A stretch of DNA of 64,000 nt from Nakamurella flava (GTDB lineage Bacteria > Actinomycetota > Actinomycetes > Mycobacteriales > Nakamurellaceae), in NCBI RefSeq assembly GCF_005298075.1, contig NZ_SZZH01000004.1, positions 235,885 to 299,884 of the forward strand. Reading direction: 5' to 3'. The notes beneath the pieces were generated by a model, which saw nothing but the letters and a program-made list of their open reading frames with translations, made no database searches and was not told the DNA's origin. Position 1 is the stretch's first letter. Each line of letters opens with the position of its first letter. The position numbers and the translations under genes were made by a program. Shown piece by piece: positions 16,492 to 25,969 of the stretch.

Positions 16492-17892
16492 CTACTTGAA
16501 CAGCGCGTTGACCTGGTCGTTGACGTCCTTGAAGGAGGACGCGTCCGCCTGGCCGCCCATGTAGGCCTGCAGCGCCGGCGCCATCAGCGCGGTGACGTCG
16601 GCCGCGTGATCGGTGATCGGGGTCAGGAAGGTCGTGCCGTCCTTGACCTGCACGGTGAAGCCGGACATGTCGATGCCCTTGGCCTTGAATGCGTCCTCGG
16701 CCTTGGTGGTCGACTCGGGGATGGCCGGAAAGACGACGGCCTGCGCAGCGACGAGGTCCTGGCATTCCTGCGAACCGGTGAACTCGACCCACTTCACCGC
16801 GGTCGGCTGGTTCTTGGACGCGGCGTTGACCGAGTCGGCCAGACCGTTGAACATGGAGGCACGCTTGCCGCTCGGTCCGACCGGGGTCGGGGCGATCTTG
16901 AGGTTGACGCCCTTGCTGAGGTAGCTGCTGGTGTTCCAGCTGCCCTCGAAGACGGTGGCGAAAGTCCCCGCCGCCAGCTGGGTGCCGGTGTCCACGCCCA
17001 CCGTCTTGTCGATGGTGGGCGAATAACCCTTGTCGCTCAACGACTTGTAGAAGGCCATCGTCTCAGCGAACTTGTCGTCGCCGTAGTTGAACTGGGTACC
17101 CCACGGATTGACATTGGTGTAGTCCCACCCGTTGCTTCCGGTGAAAGGACTCCACTGGGTCTGTCCGACACCATCGGTCAGGTTCTCCTGGCCGAAGCCG
17201 TAGGTCTTGACGTTCGCCTTGTCGAATCCGGGCTCGTCACCGCGCACGCCGTTGTTGTCGATGGTCATGTGGGCGATGAACTTCTCGAACGTTCCACCGT
17301 CGGTGGCATTCCAGGTCAGGTTCTGCACGTCGGCGTCGGTGTACCCGGCCGCCTTGAGCATGTCCTCGTTGTAGAACATCGCAATGGTGTCGAAATCCTT
17401 GGGCAGGCCGTAGATCCCACCGTCCTGCGCGGTCCAGAGGCTCAACAGACCCTTCTGGTAGATGTCCTTGTCGGCACCGTCGGCCTTGAGGGCATCGGTC
17501 AGGTTCAGGATGTACTGCTTGTTGACGAATTCCGGGTACTTGGACAGGTGATCGGTGAACACATCTGGTCCGGTGCCCGAGGTGAAGCCATTGTTGACCT
17601 TGGCCCAGTAGTCGTCCCAGCCGTACTGGGTGATGTTGACCTTGGCGCCCGGGTACTTCTTGGCGAACGCGTCGGCACACTCCTGATAGGCCGGCAGCTG
17701 CAGGGAGTCCCACAGCCAGTACTCGATGGTGCCGTTGACATCGCCACCGGCGGCGGCGGTCTGGGCGCCGCCGACGGAAGCGACGGTGGAGCCGGCAGTG
17801 TCGCTGCTGCCGCCGCCACAGGCGGTCAGGGCCAAGGCCACGGCGGCCCCGCCGGCGACGATGGCCGCGAACGACCTCCGAGATCTCTTCAT
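16492..17892 (-). CDS. Sugar ABC transporter, substrate-binding lipoprotein
   Basis: The product has 466 residues. A twin-basic N-terminus (MKRSRRSFAA), a hydrophobic stretch and the lipobox LTAC mark an exported lipoprotein. The body is a family 1 extracellular sugar-binding protein (TIEYWLWDSLQLPAYQECADAF, YGLPKDFDTIAMFYNEDMLKAAGY, TFATVFEGSWNTSSYLS). It is the last gene after two permeases and an alpha-galactosidase, so alpha-galactosides such as melibiose or raffinose are the likely cargo. No ATPase gene is nearby; a shared MsiK-like ATPase is usual in actinobacteria. Confidence 0.92.
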   Translation of the reverse strand: MKRSRRSFAAIVAGGAAVALALTACGGGSSDTAGSTVASVGGAQTAAAGGDVNGTIEYWLWDSLQLPAYQECADAFAKKYPGAKVNITQYGWDDYWAKVNNGFTSGTGPDVFTDHLSKYPEFVNKQYILNLTDALKADGADKDIYQKGLLSLWTAQDGGIYGLPKDFDTIAMFYNEDMLKAAGYTDADVQNLTWNATDGGTFEKFIAHMTIDNNGVRGDEPGFDKANVKTYGFGQENLTDGVGQTQWSPFTGSNGWDYTNVNPWGTQFNYGDDKFAETMAFYKSLSDKGYSPTIDKTVGVDTGTQLAAGTFATVFEGSWNTSSYLSKGVNLKIAPTPVGPSGKRASMFNGLADSVNAASKNQPTAVKWVEFTGSQECQDLVAAQAVVFPAIPESTTKAEDAFKAKGIDMSGFTVQVKDGTTFLTPITDHAADVTALMAPALQAYMGGQADASSFKDVNDQVNALFK

Positions 17893-18031
17893 CGAGAACT
17901 TTCCTTTCTGACGGCCTGGCGGCCGGTGATGGCCCGTGGGGCCGTGGGGTACCGGGAAGACCCGGTGGGGAGGTGAGGATGCGCGCCGACGACGCGCGGC
18001 CTCGCAGGAGGAAGGCAGCGGTGGAAAGGAA

Positions 18032-18064
18032 CCCGATCGCGGGGCCGGAACTCCCGCGACCGGG
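18032..18064 (-). other. Stem-loop between permease and binding-protein genes
   Basis: In the 180-base gap between the permease stop and the binding-protein start, TCGCGGG (18037-18043) pairs with CCCGCGA (18053-18059), and flanking CCCG/CGGG bases extend the stem. Such hairpins inside sugar ABC operons often stabilise the binding-protein mRNA or attenuate read-through. The role here is inferred. Confidence 0.5.
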
Positions 18065-18072
18065 ATCCCGGC

Positions 18073-19044
18073 TTACTTGATGCCGGAGAACTGGATCGAG
18101 TTGACGACCCGCCGGCCGAAGGCGACGAAGAGCAGGATGATCGGTAGCGCGGCCAGCAGCGTCATCGCCATCAGTCCGGCCCAGTCCGGCGAACCACCCG
18201 GCGTCTGGGACCGGAAGATGCCCAGTGCCAGGGTCAACGGCTGCGCGGACGCGTCCCGGGCGACCAGCAGCGGCCACAGGTACTCGTTCCAGGACGCGAT
18301 GAAGGTCAGGATGGCCAGGGTGGTGATCGGCGCCGAGCTCATCGGGACGATGAGCTTGAAGAAGATCCGGACGTTGCTGGCCCCGTCGATCTTGGCCGCC
18401 TCCTCCACCTCCCGGCTCAGACCCAGGAAGAACTGGCGGAGGAAAAAGACCGCGAACGGCGTCATGAACAGGAACGGCAGGATGATGCCGGGCAGCGTGT
18501 TGATCAACCCGAGATTCTTGATCAGCAGGAAGTTGGGCAGGCTGGTGAAGATGGGCGGCACCATCAGCGCGGCCAGGAACAGGCCGAACACGAGATCACG
18601 GCCGGGCCAGACGAGCCGGGAGAACGCATAGGCGGCCATGGCCGAGAACAGCGTCTGGCCGACCGTGATGACCAGCGAGATGATGACGGAGTTGCGCAGG
18701 GCCAGCCAGAAGTCGATCGATGCGCCGGATCCGCCCTGGGCCCGGGCATCCTCGATCGAGGACAGTCCGAGCACGCGCTGGAAGGCTCCCCAGGTGAAGT
18801 TGACCGGGAGCAGGCTCCCCGGGTTGGCGGCCAGGGTCGAGCCGTTGGAGAACGCGGTCCGCACCATCCAGTAGAACGGGAACAACGTGACCAGCATGAT
18901 CAGCCCGGTCACGACCCAGGCGAGCAGGCGGCCGAGCGAGAACGACTTCTTCTCGGGGGCGACCGGTCCGGCGGCGTCGGTGTCGAGCGGTCGATCCAGC
19001 AGATCGGGATCGCGGACCGTGTCGGTGGTGGGGGGAATGGTCAT
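18073..19044 (-). CDS. Sugar ABC transporter permease (MalG type)
   Basis: The product has 323 residues with six hydrophobic helices after a polar N-terminus. The EAA loop that contacts the ATPase is visible as EVEEAAKIDGASNVRIFFKLIVPM. The first helix region (LLAWVVTGLIMLVTLFPFYWMVRTAF) is typical of the carbohydrate uptake-1 family. The stop of the upstream permease is 10 bases before its ATG, which has an AGGAG site. Confidence 0.93.
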   Translation of the reverse strand: MTIPPTTDTVRDPDLLDRPLDTDAAGPVAPEKKSFSLGRLLAWVVTGLIMLVTLFPFYWMVRTAFSNGSTLAANPGSLLPVNFTWGAFQRVLGLSSIEDARAQGGSGASIDFWLALRNSVIISLVITVGQTLFSAMAAYAFSRLVWPGRDLVFGLFLAALMVPPIFTSLPNFLLIKNLGLINTLPGIILPFLFMTPFAVFFLRQFFLGLSREVEEAAKIDGASNVRIFFKLIVPMSSAPITTLAILTFIASWNEYLWPLLVARDASAQPLTLALGIFRSQTPGGSPDWAGLMAMTLLAALPIILLFVAFGRRVVNSIQFSGIK

Positions 19045-19054
19045 CGGTGTGCTC

Positions 19055-19984
19055 CTACGCCAGGTCCGACTCGCGGCCCCGCAGGACCTTGAACTGGACC
19101 AGGGCGACGACGATGAGGATCACGAACAGCAGCACGGAAATGGCTGCGCCGTAACCGAAGTGGCTGCGGTTGAACGCCTGGTCGACGATGTAGTACTGGA
19201 TCACGTTGGAGGCGTTGGCCGGTCCGCCGCGGGTGGTGACCGCGACGGTGTCGAAGACCTGGAAAGATCCGACGACCGACGTGATGAGCACCAGGACCAG
19301 CACCGGACGCAGCAGCGGCAGAGTGATGGTGAAGAACTGCTTGAGCTCCCCGGCGCCGTCCAGCGATGCCGCTTCGTACACACTGGACGGGATTGTCTGC
19401 AAGCCGGCGAAGATCAGCAGCGCCGTGTACCCCATGTAGCGCCAGACGTTGATCAGCGCGATGGTGGGGATGACGAGACTGCCGTTGCCGAACCAGGACT
19501 GACCGTCCAGACCCACCTTCTCGATCAGGTCGTTGACGATGCCCAGGTTGGGATCGAGCATCCAGAACCAGACCAGCGCGACGATGACGTTGGCGATGAA
19601 GTACGGCAGCAACAGGATGCCCCGGGCCAGCGTGGACTTGGCGACCCGCTGCATGAGGACGGCGATGAGGATGGCCAGGATCGTCTGGACGACGATGTTG
19701 ATGACCACGTACTCGAGCGTCGCTAGCAGCGACTTTCCCAGGACGGGGTCGCTGAGCATCTGCTTGTAGTTGGCCAGGCCGACCCAGCCTGGCGTCCGGT
19801 TACTGCCGTCGAAATTGGTGAAGCTCAGGTAGATGCCCCGGATGGTCGGCCAGACGAAGAACACACAGAAGCCGAGCAGGGCGGGGGCGATGAACAACAG
19901 CGCGATCTTGAGGTCGCCGAGTGAGCGGCGGGGCTTGACCGGCGCGGTCTTGGTCTGAGTGGTCGGTGCGGCGGTCGCGCTCAT
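19055..19984 (-). CDS. Sugar ABC transporter permease (MalF type)
   Basis: The product has 309 residues from the ATG at 19984 (GGGAGGAC ribosome site just upstream). The open frame continues further upstream but only as the antisense shadow of the alpha-galactosidase. It has six helices beginning KIALLFIAPALLGFCVFFVWP, and the ATPase-contact loop VYEAASLDGAGELKQFFTITLPLL. It forms the transport channel with the neighbouring permease. Confidence 0.93.
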   Translation of the reverse strand: MSATAAPTTQTKTAPVKPRRSLGDLKIALLFIAPALLGFCVFFVWPTIRGIYLSFTNFDGSNRTPGWVGLANYKQMLSDPVLGKSLLATLEYVVINIVVQTILAILIAVLMQRVAKSTLARGILLLPYFIANVIVALVWFWMLDPNLGIVNDLIEKVGLDGQSWFGNGSLVIPTIALINVWRYMGYTALLIFAGLQTIPSSVYEAASLDGAGELKQFFTITLPLLRPVLVLVLITSVVGSFQVFDTVAVTTRGGPANASNVIQYYIVDQAFNRSHFGYGAAISVLLFVILIVVALVQFKVLRGRESDLA

Positions 19985-20027
19985 GGCGTCCTCCCGCCTT
20001 CGATGCGTGCGTGTGGATTCACGACAG

Positions 20028-22232
20028 TCACTCCTTTGTGGCCGGTGAGGCAGGGCGGCCGCCGTGGTCGACGGTCTCGTCGCCGACGGCGCGGGCACGA
20101 ACGATGTGGGTGAAATCCGGGAACATGGCCGGCATCTGGAGCCCCACCTCGTGCAGCACGTGGCCGGTGAGGGTGACACCGGTGTCCCACCAGGCCGGCA
20201 GCTGGGTGCCGCCGGGCAGATGGTCGGCGGGCGCGACCGGGGTGACCGTGTAGCGGGTGTCCGGATCCAGCCCGGGCAGCGCGATCCGTCCGGGCGGGAA
20301 GGTGTCCGGTCGGGCCACACAGGTGATGCCGAAGACCGCTTCGGACCGATCGGTGGCGACGACACCGTTGACCCAGAAGGCCGGGTCCGGATGGTCGCCG
20401 ACCACGACATCGCCGGTGTGCAGCAGCGGGCGCAGGTCCTTGTGCAGGTCGACCCACCGGCGGACCTCGGCGCGCTTGCCCGGGGACGTGGCGGTGAGGT
20501 CCCACTCGATGCCCATGTGACCCCAGATCGCGGTGGCCGCCCGGAAGGCCAGGTGGTGCCGTCGACGGGTGGTGTGCGCTTCCGCATCGCCGAGATGGGT
20601 GCCGACGAGCTCCGGCGGCAACAGCAGCTGGGTGTACCGCTGGATCTGTTGGCGCTCCAGGGCGTCGATGCAGTCGCTGGCCCAGACCCGGTCGGTGCGG
20701 TCGAGGATGCCCAGGTCGATGCGGCCGCCGCCGCCGGCGCAGGACTCGATCTCCAGACCCGCGTGGCGCTCCCGCAGTTCGTCCATCAGCCGGTAGACGG
20801 CTCGGGTGTGCTCGTGCACCCCGGGCGCTCCCTCGGGGCCGTGGCCGGCCTCGACGACCATCCGGTTGTGGTCCCACTTGAGGTAGCGGATGTCGTATTC
20901 GTCCAGCAGGGCATGCAGGCGGCCGGCGATGGTCGCGTAGGCCTCGGGGTGACCGAGGTCCAGGACGTACTGCTGGCGGGACGGCAGCCCGGCGCGGCCC
21001 CCGGCGCGGAAGATCCACTCCGGGTGTTCGCGAGCGAGATCGGAATCCAGGTTGATCATCTCGGGTTCAACCCACAGACCGAACTGCATTCCGAGCTCGT
21101 CGACCTTGTCGATGAGCGGTTTGAGGCCGTTCGGCCAGACCGCCGGATCGACGATCCAGTCACCGAGACCGGCGGTGTCGTTGCGACGGTGCAGGAACCA
21201 GCCGTCGTCCAACACGAAGCGCTCGACGCCGGCCTCCGCCGCTCGCTCGGCCAGCGCGATGAGCCGGTCGAGGTCGTGGTCGAAGTAGACCGCCTCCCAG
21301 GTGTTGGCCAGCACCGGACGGGGGGCGACCGGGTGCTGCGGGCGGGAGCGCAGATAACGGTGGAAGCGTTGGGCGACCTCGTTGAGTCCGGTGCCGGCGA
21401 CCGCATGGATCACCGGCGAGGTGTACGACTCCCCGGTGGCCAGACGGATCTCGCCGGGCAGCAGCAGCTCGCCGGCGCCCAGCACGCGGTGACCGTTGTA
21501 GAGGCGCTCGGCGTAGGCCACCTGATTCCCGGACCAGCCGACGTGCAGGCCCCAGATCTGACCGGTTTCCCAGCCGAATCCCTGGGTCCCCGCGGCGAGC
21601 AGGAACGACGAGTCCAGGCCCGGACGGCCCTGTCTCGACTCGCGGGAATGGATACCGACCCCGAAGGGTGCCCGCTGCGGCACCCGCTCGCGGGCATGCC
21701 GGCCGGTGAGGTCGAACAGTTCGTTCGCCCGGGTCGGTACCGGGAGGGTCATGACGAGACCGTCGACCTGGTACTCCTGCGCGCCCCGGTTGGTCAGGGT
21801 CGAGCGCAGCTGGACCAGACCGGAGTGGGTGAGCGCGATCTCGATGCTCAGCTCGAGTGCGGCGACCTCGTCCACCGCGTCGAACCGTCGGCCGACGGCA
21901 GTCACCTCGTCACCCGCGACGGGGTGGCTGCCGGCGAGGGTGAAGGACGGCGAGAAGTCCCTTCCAGCCCGGCTTCCGGTGATGCCCGGGCGACCGATCC
22001 AGGCCTCGGCCGGTGTCGGGAGGACGCTGACCCGCTCGGGGACGTCGAACCGGGTGTTGCCGAACGGCCCGTGCGAGGACCGTAGGAGTTCGCCGAGGTC
22101 GGACGCGGTCAGGTCACCGAGTGCGGCACCCCAGTAGACCACCGAGGGGAGCCGATCCTCCGACGTCTCCAGTACGAGACTGACGCCGCCGGCGGTCAGG
22201 TGCACCACGTCAGGGCGGGCCTGATCCGACAT
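20028..22232 (-). CDS. Alpha-galactosidase, GH36
   Basis: The product has 734 residues, typical for bacterial GH36. An N-terminal beta-supersandwich (1-300) precedes a TIM barrel with NTWEAVYFDHD, VLDDGWF, the nucleophile motif YLKWDHNR (Asp), ESCAGGGGRIDLGIL and the acid/base segment ASDCIDALERQ. It has no signal peptide, so it would act on imported alpha-galactosides in the cytoplasm. It is the first gene of the transporter operon, with a GGAGAG ribosome site before the ATG. Confidence 0.95.
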   Translation of the reverse strand: MSDQARPDVVHLTAGGVSLVLETSEDRLPSVVYWGAALGDLTASDLGELLRSSHGPFGNTRFDVPERVSVLPTPAEAWIGRPGITGSRAGRDFSPSFTLAGSHPVAGDEVTAVGRRFDAVDEVAALELSIEIALTHSGLVQLRSTLTNRGAQEYQVDGLVMTLPVPTRANELFDLTGRHARERVPQRAPFGVGIHSRESRQGRPGLDSSFLLAAGTQGFGWETGQIWGLHVGWSGNQVAYAERLYNGHRVLGAGELLLPGEIRLATGESYTSPVIHAVAGTGLNEVAQRFHRYLRSRPQHPVAPRPVLANTWEAVYFDHDLDRLIALAERAAEAGVERFVLDDGWFLHRRNDTAGLGDWIVDPAVWPNGLKPLIDKVDELGMQFGLWVEPEMINLDSDLAREHPEWIFRAGGRAGLPSRQQYVLDLGHPEAYATIAGRLHALLDEYDIRYLKWDHNRMVVEAGHGPEGAPGVHEHTRAVYRLMDELRERHAGLEIESCAGGGGRIDLGILDRTDRVWASDCIDALERQQIQRYTQLLLPPELVGTHLGDAEAHTTRRRHHLAFRAATAIWGHMGIEWDLTATSPGKRAEVRRWVDLHKDLRPLLHTGDVVVGDHPDPAFWVNGVVATDRSEAVFGITCVARPDTFPPGRIALPGLDPDTRYTVTPVAPADHLPGGTQLPAWWDTGVTLTGHVLHEVGLQMPAMFPDFTHIVRARAVGDETVDHGGRPASPATKE

Positions 22233-22266
22233 CGACTCTCCAGTGAGCTCGGTCTTACTTCCAGGT

Positions 22267-22275
22267 GGTTACTAA
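22267..22275 (-). promoter_or_regulatory. Candidate sugar-repressor operator (TTAGTAACC)
   Basis: The minus strand reads TTAGTAACC here, 35 bases before the alpha-galactosidase start, within an unusually AT-rich patch (22258-22290). The same 9-mer occurs at 28186-28194 before the second GH36 gene. GTTACTAAC around it is itself palindromic. A shared motif before both alpha-galactosidase genes is what one expects for the ROK repressor encoded at 15192-16391; binding is not shown. Confidence 0.5.
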
Positions 22276-22279
22276 CTTG

Positions 22280-22739
22280 ATGAAATCATACGGGCGAAGA
22301 GTGGGTCAACGGTCTGGGGTACGGGAATATGGAGCGACTTCGCGTGCCCCCTGGCGTCCGGCCTCGATCCGCCGACCGCATCGTCATGATGGCTGCTCAG
22401 GGACCTGGCGATCGCGATCCACGAGGGCGAAGCCGATGGTGGGCCTCCGCCGCAGCCACCGCAACTCAGTCAGTCTGCCGGCGACCCGGTTGTGATCATC
22501 GGTCTGACGTCCAGATTTTGTTTGTTCATGGAATCAACTGGACTCAAAGGGTCACAACCGGACAAAAGACACCCGTTCGCAGCCCCACAGGCCGCCGATC
22601 CCGGACCCGGACGGCCGCTCGAGCCGCCGACGCCCCACCGACGTATCTTTCTCCTTGGAAGTTGCCGGCCCCCGCTGGTGAACCGGGAACAGGGCACTGC
22701 ACGTCCACGGTCGTCCTCGACGGAAGGTCGGGTGCCGCA
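22280..22739. other. Intergenic region between divergent genes
   Basis: About 460 bases separate the AT-rich alpha-galactosidase promoter region from the secreted protein at 22740. Positions 22490-22570 are less GC-rich than the surroundings and may hold that gene's promoter. I see no tRNA, no clear hairpin and no convincing small gene here. Confidence 0.4.
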
Positions 22740-23627
22740 ATGTCGCGCAGAGCCGGTGTCGCCGCCGTCGCCGTCATCCTCGTCTTCCTCATCGCCGGGC
22801 CCACCCGGCGCCAGGAGGTGTCCGGGCTCGCTGCACCGGCCGCGGTGGACCACGCCCTGGCGGCCGGCCTGTGCGTGACGGAAACCGATCGGGCCCGCCC
22901 GGTGCAGTGCACCGATCCACACACCGAGCAGATCATCCGGACCTGGAACACCGGCGGCGAACCGTTCGCCCCCAGCCTGCTCGGAGACCTCAAGCGTGGA
23001 TGCTGGCAGCGTGGCCAGACAGTGCTCCAGCCGCTGGGACTCGACCGGCGCGACCCGTTCTCCGCCCCGGTACCCGGGGCGGCGTGGGCCGCGCCGCCAG
23101 TCGTCTTCGACACCGACATCGTCGCCATCGGCTCGGAGGCCGGGCCGGACGTGTCCGCCTGCGTGATCACCCCCCGGTCCGCCGTCACCCCGGACGTCAG
23201 CGGCCCGCTCACGCGGGTCGGAACATTCACCGGCACGTTGGGCGATCTGATCCCCATGGCGTCGCGGCCGATGAACCTCCGCGCCTGCTACGCCGTGGCC
23301 GATCGACTCCCCGACACCGTCAGCTGCAGGTCCTGGCATCGCGGAGAGGTCCTGGCCATCCGCAGCGCCGACGACGGCACGCCGACCCAGGACGACGACA
23401 CCGTGTGCCGGTCCACCGCCGCCGAGCTGATGGGCACGCGGGATCCCAGCCGCGGCGGCCGGCTCACGGTGAGGGTCGACGCACGACCCGCCGCCGGGCA
23501 GATCACCGTGCTGGCCGAGGGGCAGGAAGATCTGTTCCTGTTCCGCTGTGTGGTGGAGAGCAGCGACGACAGGTTCCTCACCGACAGCGTCGTCGGTCTG
23601 GGCGACAACGCGCCTCCGCTGAATTGA
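22740..23627 (+). CDS. Secreted or anchored septum-formation-like protein
   Basis: The product has 295 residues starting at ATG 22740 with GGAAGG upstream. An N-terminal hydrophobic segment (VAAVAVILVFLIAGP) anchors or exports it. Two Cys/His repeats resemble the actinobacterial septum-formation domain: VQCTDPHTEQI in the first half and VSCRSWHRGEVLAI in the second. Other Cys residues (CVITP, CYAVAD, CRST, FRCVV) suggest disulfide bonds outside the cell. Its exact role is unknown. It lies upstream of the SDR gene on the same strand. Confidence 0.7.
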   Translation: MSRRAGVAAVAVILVFLIAGPTRRQEVSGLAAPAAVDHALAAGLCVTETDRARPVQCTDPHTEQIIRTWNTGGEPFAPSLLGDLKRGCWQRGQTVLQPLGLDRRDPFSAPVPGAAWAAPPVVFDTDIVAIGSEAGPDVSACVITPRSAVTPDVSGPLTRVGTFTGTLGDLIPMASRPMNLRACYAVADRLPDTVSCRSWHRGEVLAIRSADDGTPTQDDDTVCRSTAAELMGTRDPSRGGRLTVRVDARPAAGQITVLAEGQEDLFLFRCVVESSDDRFLTDSVVGLGDNAPPLN

Positions 23628-23654
23628 GCGGTGTACCTATCGAAAGGAACACGC

Positions 23655-23693
23655 ATGAGGACCGACGAATCGCCACAGCGGCCGCGCCGATGA
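23655..23693 (+). CDS. 12-residue upstream ORF coupled to the SDR gene
   Basis: ATG at 23655 opens MRTDESPQRPRR and stops at 23691-23693, so its stop overlaps the SDR start (ATGA at 23690). The only good ribosome site (AAAGGA, 23643-23648) precedes this short frame and not the SDR start. The SDR is therefore probably translated by termination-reinitiation. Whether the peptide matters is unknown. Confidence 0.45.
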   Translation: MRTDESPQRPRR

Positions 23694-24412
23694 GCACACT
23701 CGCCATCGTCGGCGCCGGCGCCGGACTGGGCCTGGCCGTCGCCCGTCGTTTCGCCCGGGAGGGCTTCGCGGTCGCCATCATCGCCCGTCGTCCGGAGTCG
23801 GTCGAGGACCTGGTTGCCCGACTCCACGGCGACGGTCACCGTGCGGCGGGCTTCGTCGCCGATGCGCGCCACCCCGACGCGGTGACCACGGCGCTCGACC
23901 GCGCCGCCGCCGAACTCGGACCGGTGCAGGTGCTGCAGTACAGCCCGGCACCGGCCCGCGAGTTCATGAAGCCTGTGCTGGAGACGACCGTCGACGACCT
24001 GGTCGGCCCGGTGCAACAGTCGGTCTACGGACCGGTGGCCGCCGCCCGGCAGGTTCTCCCGGCCATGCGGGCCGCCGGCCGGGGCACACTGCTGTTCGTC
24101 AACGGGGCCAGCGCCGTCCGACCCCGCGACGCGGTCACCGGGACCTCGGTCGCCTTCGCGGCCGAGAGCGCCTACGCCCGACTCCTGCACGAGGTGCTCG
24201 CCCCGCACGGCATCCACGTCGCGCAGCTGATCATCCCGTTCGGCATCGGCGACGGACCGCCCGGCCACGCACCGGAGGCGCTGGCCGATGTGCTGTGGTC
24301 CCTGCACACCGAACGGGACGCGTTCCGCACGTTCGCCGAACCGCTGGACGCCTGCGGGTTCGCCCCGACCGCGGCCGGAGTGCTCGACCGGCGAGACACG
24401 CCGTCCGCGTGA
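23690..24412 (+). CDS. SDR-fold protein lacking the catalytic Tyr/Lys
   Basis: The product has 240 residues with a Rossmann start GAGAGLGLAVARRF and an SDR-like order of strands (VNGASAV near residue 145 would be the serine strand). Where family members have YxxxK, this protein reads SVAFAAESAYARLL, so both the Tyr and the Lys are missing from the aligned position. It is therefore probably not a standard oxidoreductase; it may bind a nucleotide without catalysis or use other residues. Its 3' end faces the GH31 gene, 6 bases away. Confidence 0.75.
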   Translation: MSTLAIVGAGAGLGLAVARRFAREGFAVAIIARRPESVEDLVARLHGDGHRAAGFVADARHPDAVTTALDRAAAELGPVQVLQYSPAPAREFMKPVLETTVDDLVGPVQQSVYGPVAAARQVLPAMRAAGRGTLLFVNGASAVRPRDAVTGTSVAFAAESAYARLLHEVLAPHGIHVAQLIIPFGIGDGPPGHAPEALADVLWSLHTERDAFRTFAEPLDACGFAPTAAGVLDRRDTPSA

Positions 24413-24418
24413 TCGAGA

Positions 24419-25969
24419 TCAGCCGTCCGTACGGCGGAACCAGGGCAGGGTCGAGAGGGTCACCGGGACCTCTGCCCACGCCGCTCCTTCGTGAACGGTC
24501 CCGTCGGGGGCCGACCAGCGGCCCGCCGGGAACCAGACCCGCCGGCTGGTCGCACCCTTCTCCAGCACCGGGGCCACGAGGATGCCGCCCCCCAGGGTGA
24601 ACTGGTCGGTCACCTGCTCGGCGACGGTGTCCCCGGCGAAGTCGTAGGCCAGTGCCCGCAGGATCGGTTCACCGGTGCGCGCGGCATCGTCCACCCAGTC
24701 GAGCATCTCGGGCAGCAGGTCCTGCCGCAGCCGCACGACATCGAGAACGGCGTCCAAAGCTGCGGTGTCGAGCACGCGATCCGGGGACAGCGAGAACTGC
24801 ATCATCGGGAACAGCGCCGCCACCTGGGCGTAGCGGACGAACAGTTCCTGGTCCAGGTCGGACCGTTCGGTCAATCCCAGCGCTCCCCCGCCGACCATGT
24901 CGGCGCAGTTGAAGGAGTAACCGAGCAGGCCCTGGGCGATGCCCTCGGGGATCAGCGACAGCAGCCCCGACTCGTCCCAGGTCCCCGGCTTGTCGTGCAG
25001 ACGTTGGGCCAGCGGCTGACCGCCGCGTTTCCACCCCGACCGGTACTCGTTGAACGGGTAGGACAGGCCGATCTCACCCCAGGCCCGGCTGTGCTCGGCG
25101 ATATCCGTGGTGTGCAGGCCGATGTCGCCGTCCAGGTAGTCGCGCGAGTCGCCCCCGTCGAACTTGAACCCGTCGACGCCGAAAGTGTCGACCAGGACGT
25201 CCAGTTCGGTCCGCAGCCACCGCAGCGCCGCCGGGTTGGACGAGTCCAGGATGGCGCTGTACCCGTTCCACCACCGGCGGATCGCCGTCCCGCCGTCGGC
25301 GTCCCGCAGCAGCAGACCGTCCGCCTCCAGGCGGCGGAAGTTCGGGCTGTCCGGGCTGATGTACGGCACCAGCCACAGCACCACCTGACAGCCCCAGTCG
25401 TGCAGCTGGTCCACCATCCCCCGCGGATCGGCGAAGGCGGTCGGGTCGAACCGCCAATCGCCGTAGTCGATCGACCAGCGGTCGTCGATCATCACGACCC
25501 CGGGCGGGAAGCCGGCGTCCAGCAGGCCACGGACGTAGTCGAGCACCCCTTGCTGCGTCGGGGTGTACGGCAGCTCCATCCAGGTGTTGTACTGCGGGCC
25601 GGTGAACATCTCGGCGGCCGGCGCCCGACCGCTGGGTGGGAAGTAGGCGGCCGAGGCCGCCCGGAAGGCATCGGCCAGCGTGGAACCCGCCGCCACCAGG
25701 ATCGGCTCTCCGCCGATGACGGTCAGCTGCCCGGCGTCGATGGCGAACGCGAATGCACTCTCCGACCACACAGATCGACCGCGGCTCGAGATCAGCAACG
25801 GCGCAGCCTGATTCGACCCGTCGGCGGGGTCGTCGGGGAAGCCGACATTCACCCGCAGGTCCCGCTCGTGGGCACGGTCGCCGAACGGCATGGCCTTCCC
25901 GTCGGCAACCGCACCGCCCCACCAGCGCTCGCCCGGCAACAGCTCGACGCGCATGGTCGCCCCGTTCAC
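24419..25969 (-). CDS. GH31 family alpha-glycosidase
   Basis: The product has 516 residues from a GTG at 25969 that overlaps the GH36 stop (GTGA). The TIM barrel shows YNTWMELPYTPTQQGVLDYV, VVMIDDRWSIDYGDWRFDP, and the nucleophile segment VDGFKFDGGDSRDY; the later NCADMVGGG and WFPAGRWSAPDG segments are also GH31-like. GH31 includes alpha-glucosidases, alpha-xylosidases and some alpha-galactosidases; pairing with GH36 favours an alpha-galactoside substrate but does not prove it. It is short for GH31 and has no signal peptide. Confidence 0.88.
   Translation of the reverse strand: MNGATMRVELLPGERWWGGAVADGKAMPFGDRAHERDLRVNVGFPDDPADGSNQAAPLLISSRGRSVWSESAFAFAIDAGQLTVIGGEPILVAAGSTLADAFRAASAAYFPPSGRAPAAEMFTGPQYNTWMELPYTPTQQGVLDYVRGLLDAGFPPGVVMIDDRWSIDYGDWRFDPTAFADPRGMVDQLHDWGCQVVLWLVPYISPDSPNFRRLEADGLLLRDADGGTAIRRWWNGYSAILDSSNPAALRWLRTELDVLVDTFGVDGFKFDGGDSRDYLDGDIGLHTTDIAEHSRAWGEIGLSYPFNEYRSGWKRGGQPLAQRLHDKPGTWDESGLLSLIPEGIAQGLLGYSFNCADMVGGGALGLTERSDLDQELFVRYAQVAALFPMMQFSLSPDRVLDTAALDAVLDVVRLRQDLLPEMLDWVDDAARTGEPILRALAYDFAGDTVAEQVTDQFTLGGGILVAPVLEKGATSRRVWFPAGRWSAPDGTVHEGAAWAEVPVTLSTLPWFRRTDG

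Noticed and set aside
20064..22085. Long open frame on the plus strand across the alpha-galactosidase
   Set aside because: It is antisense to a clear GH36 gene; its Gly/Val/Asp-rich composition is the usual shadow in high-GC DNA and it has no domain.
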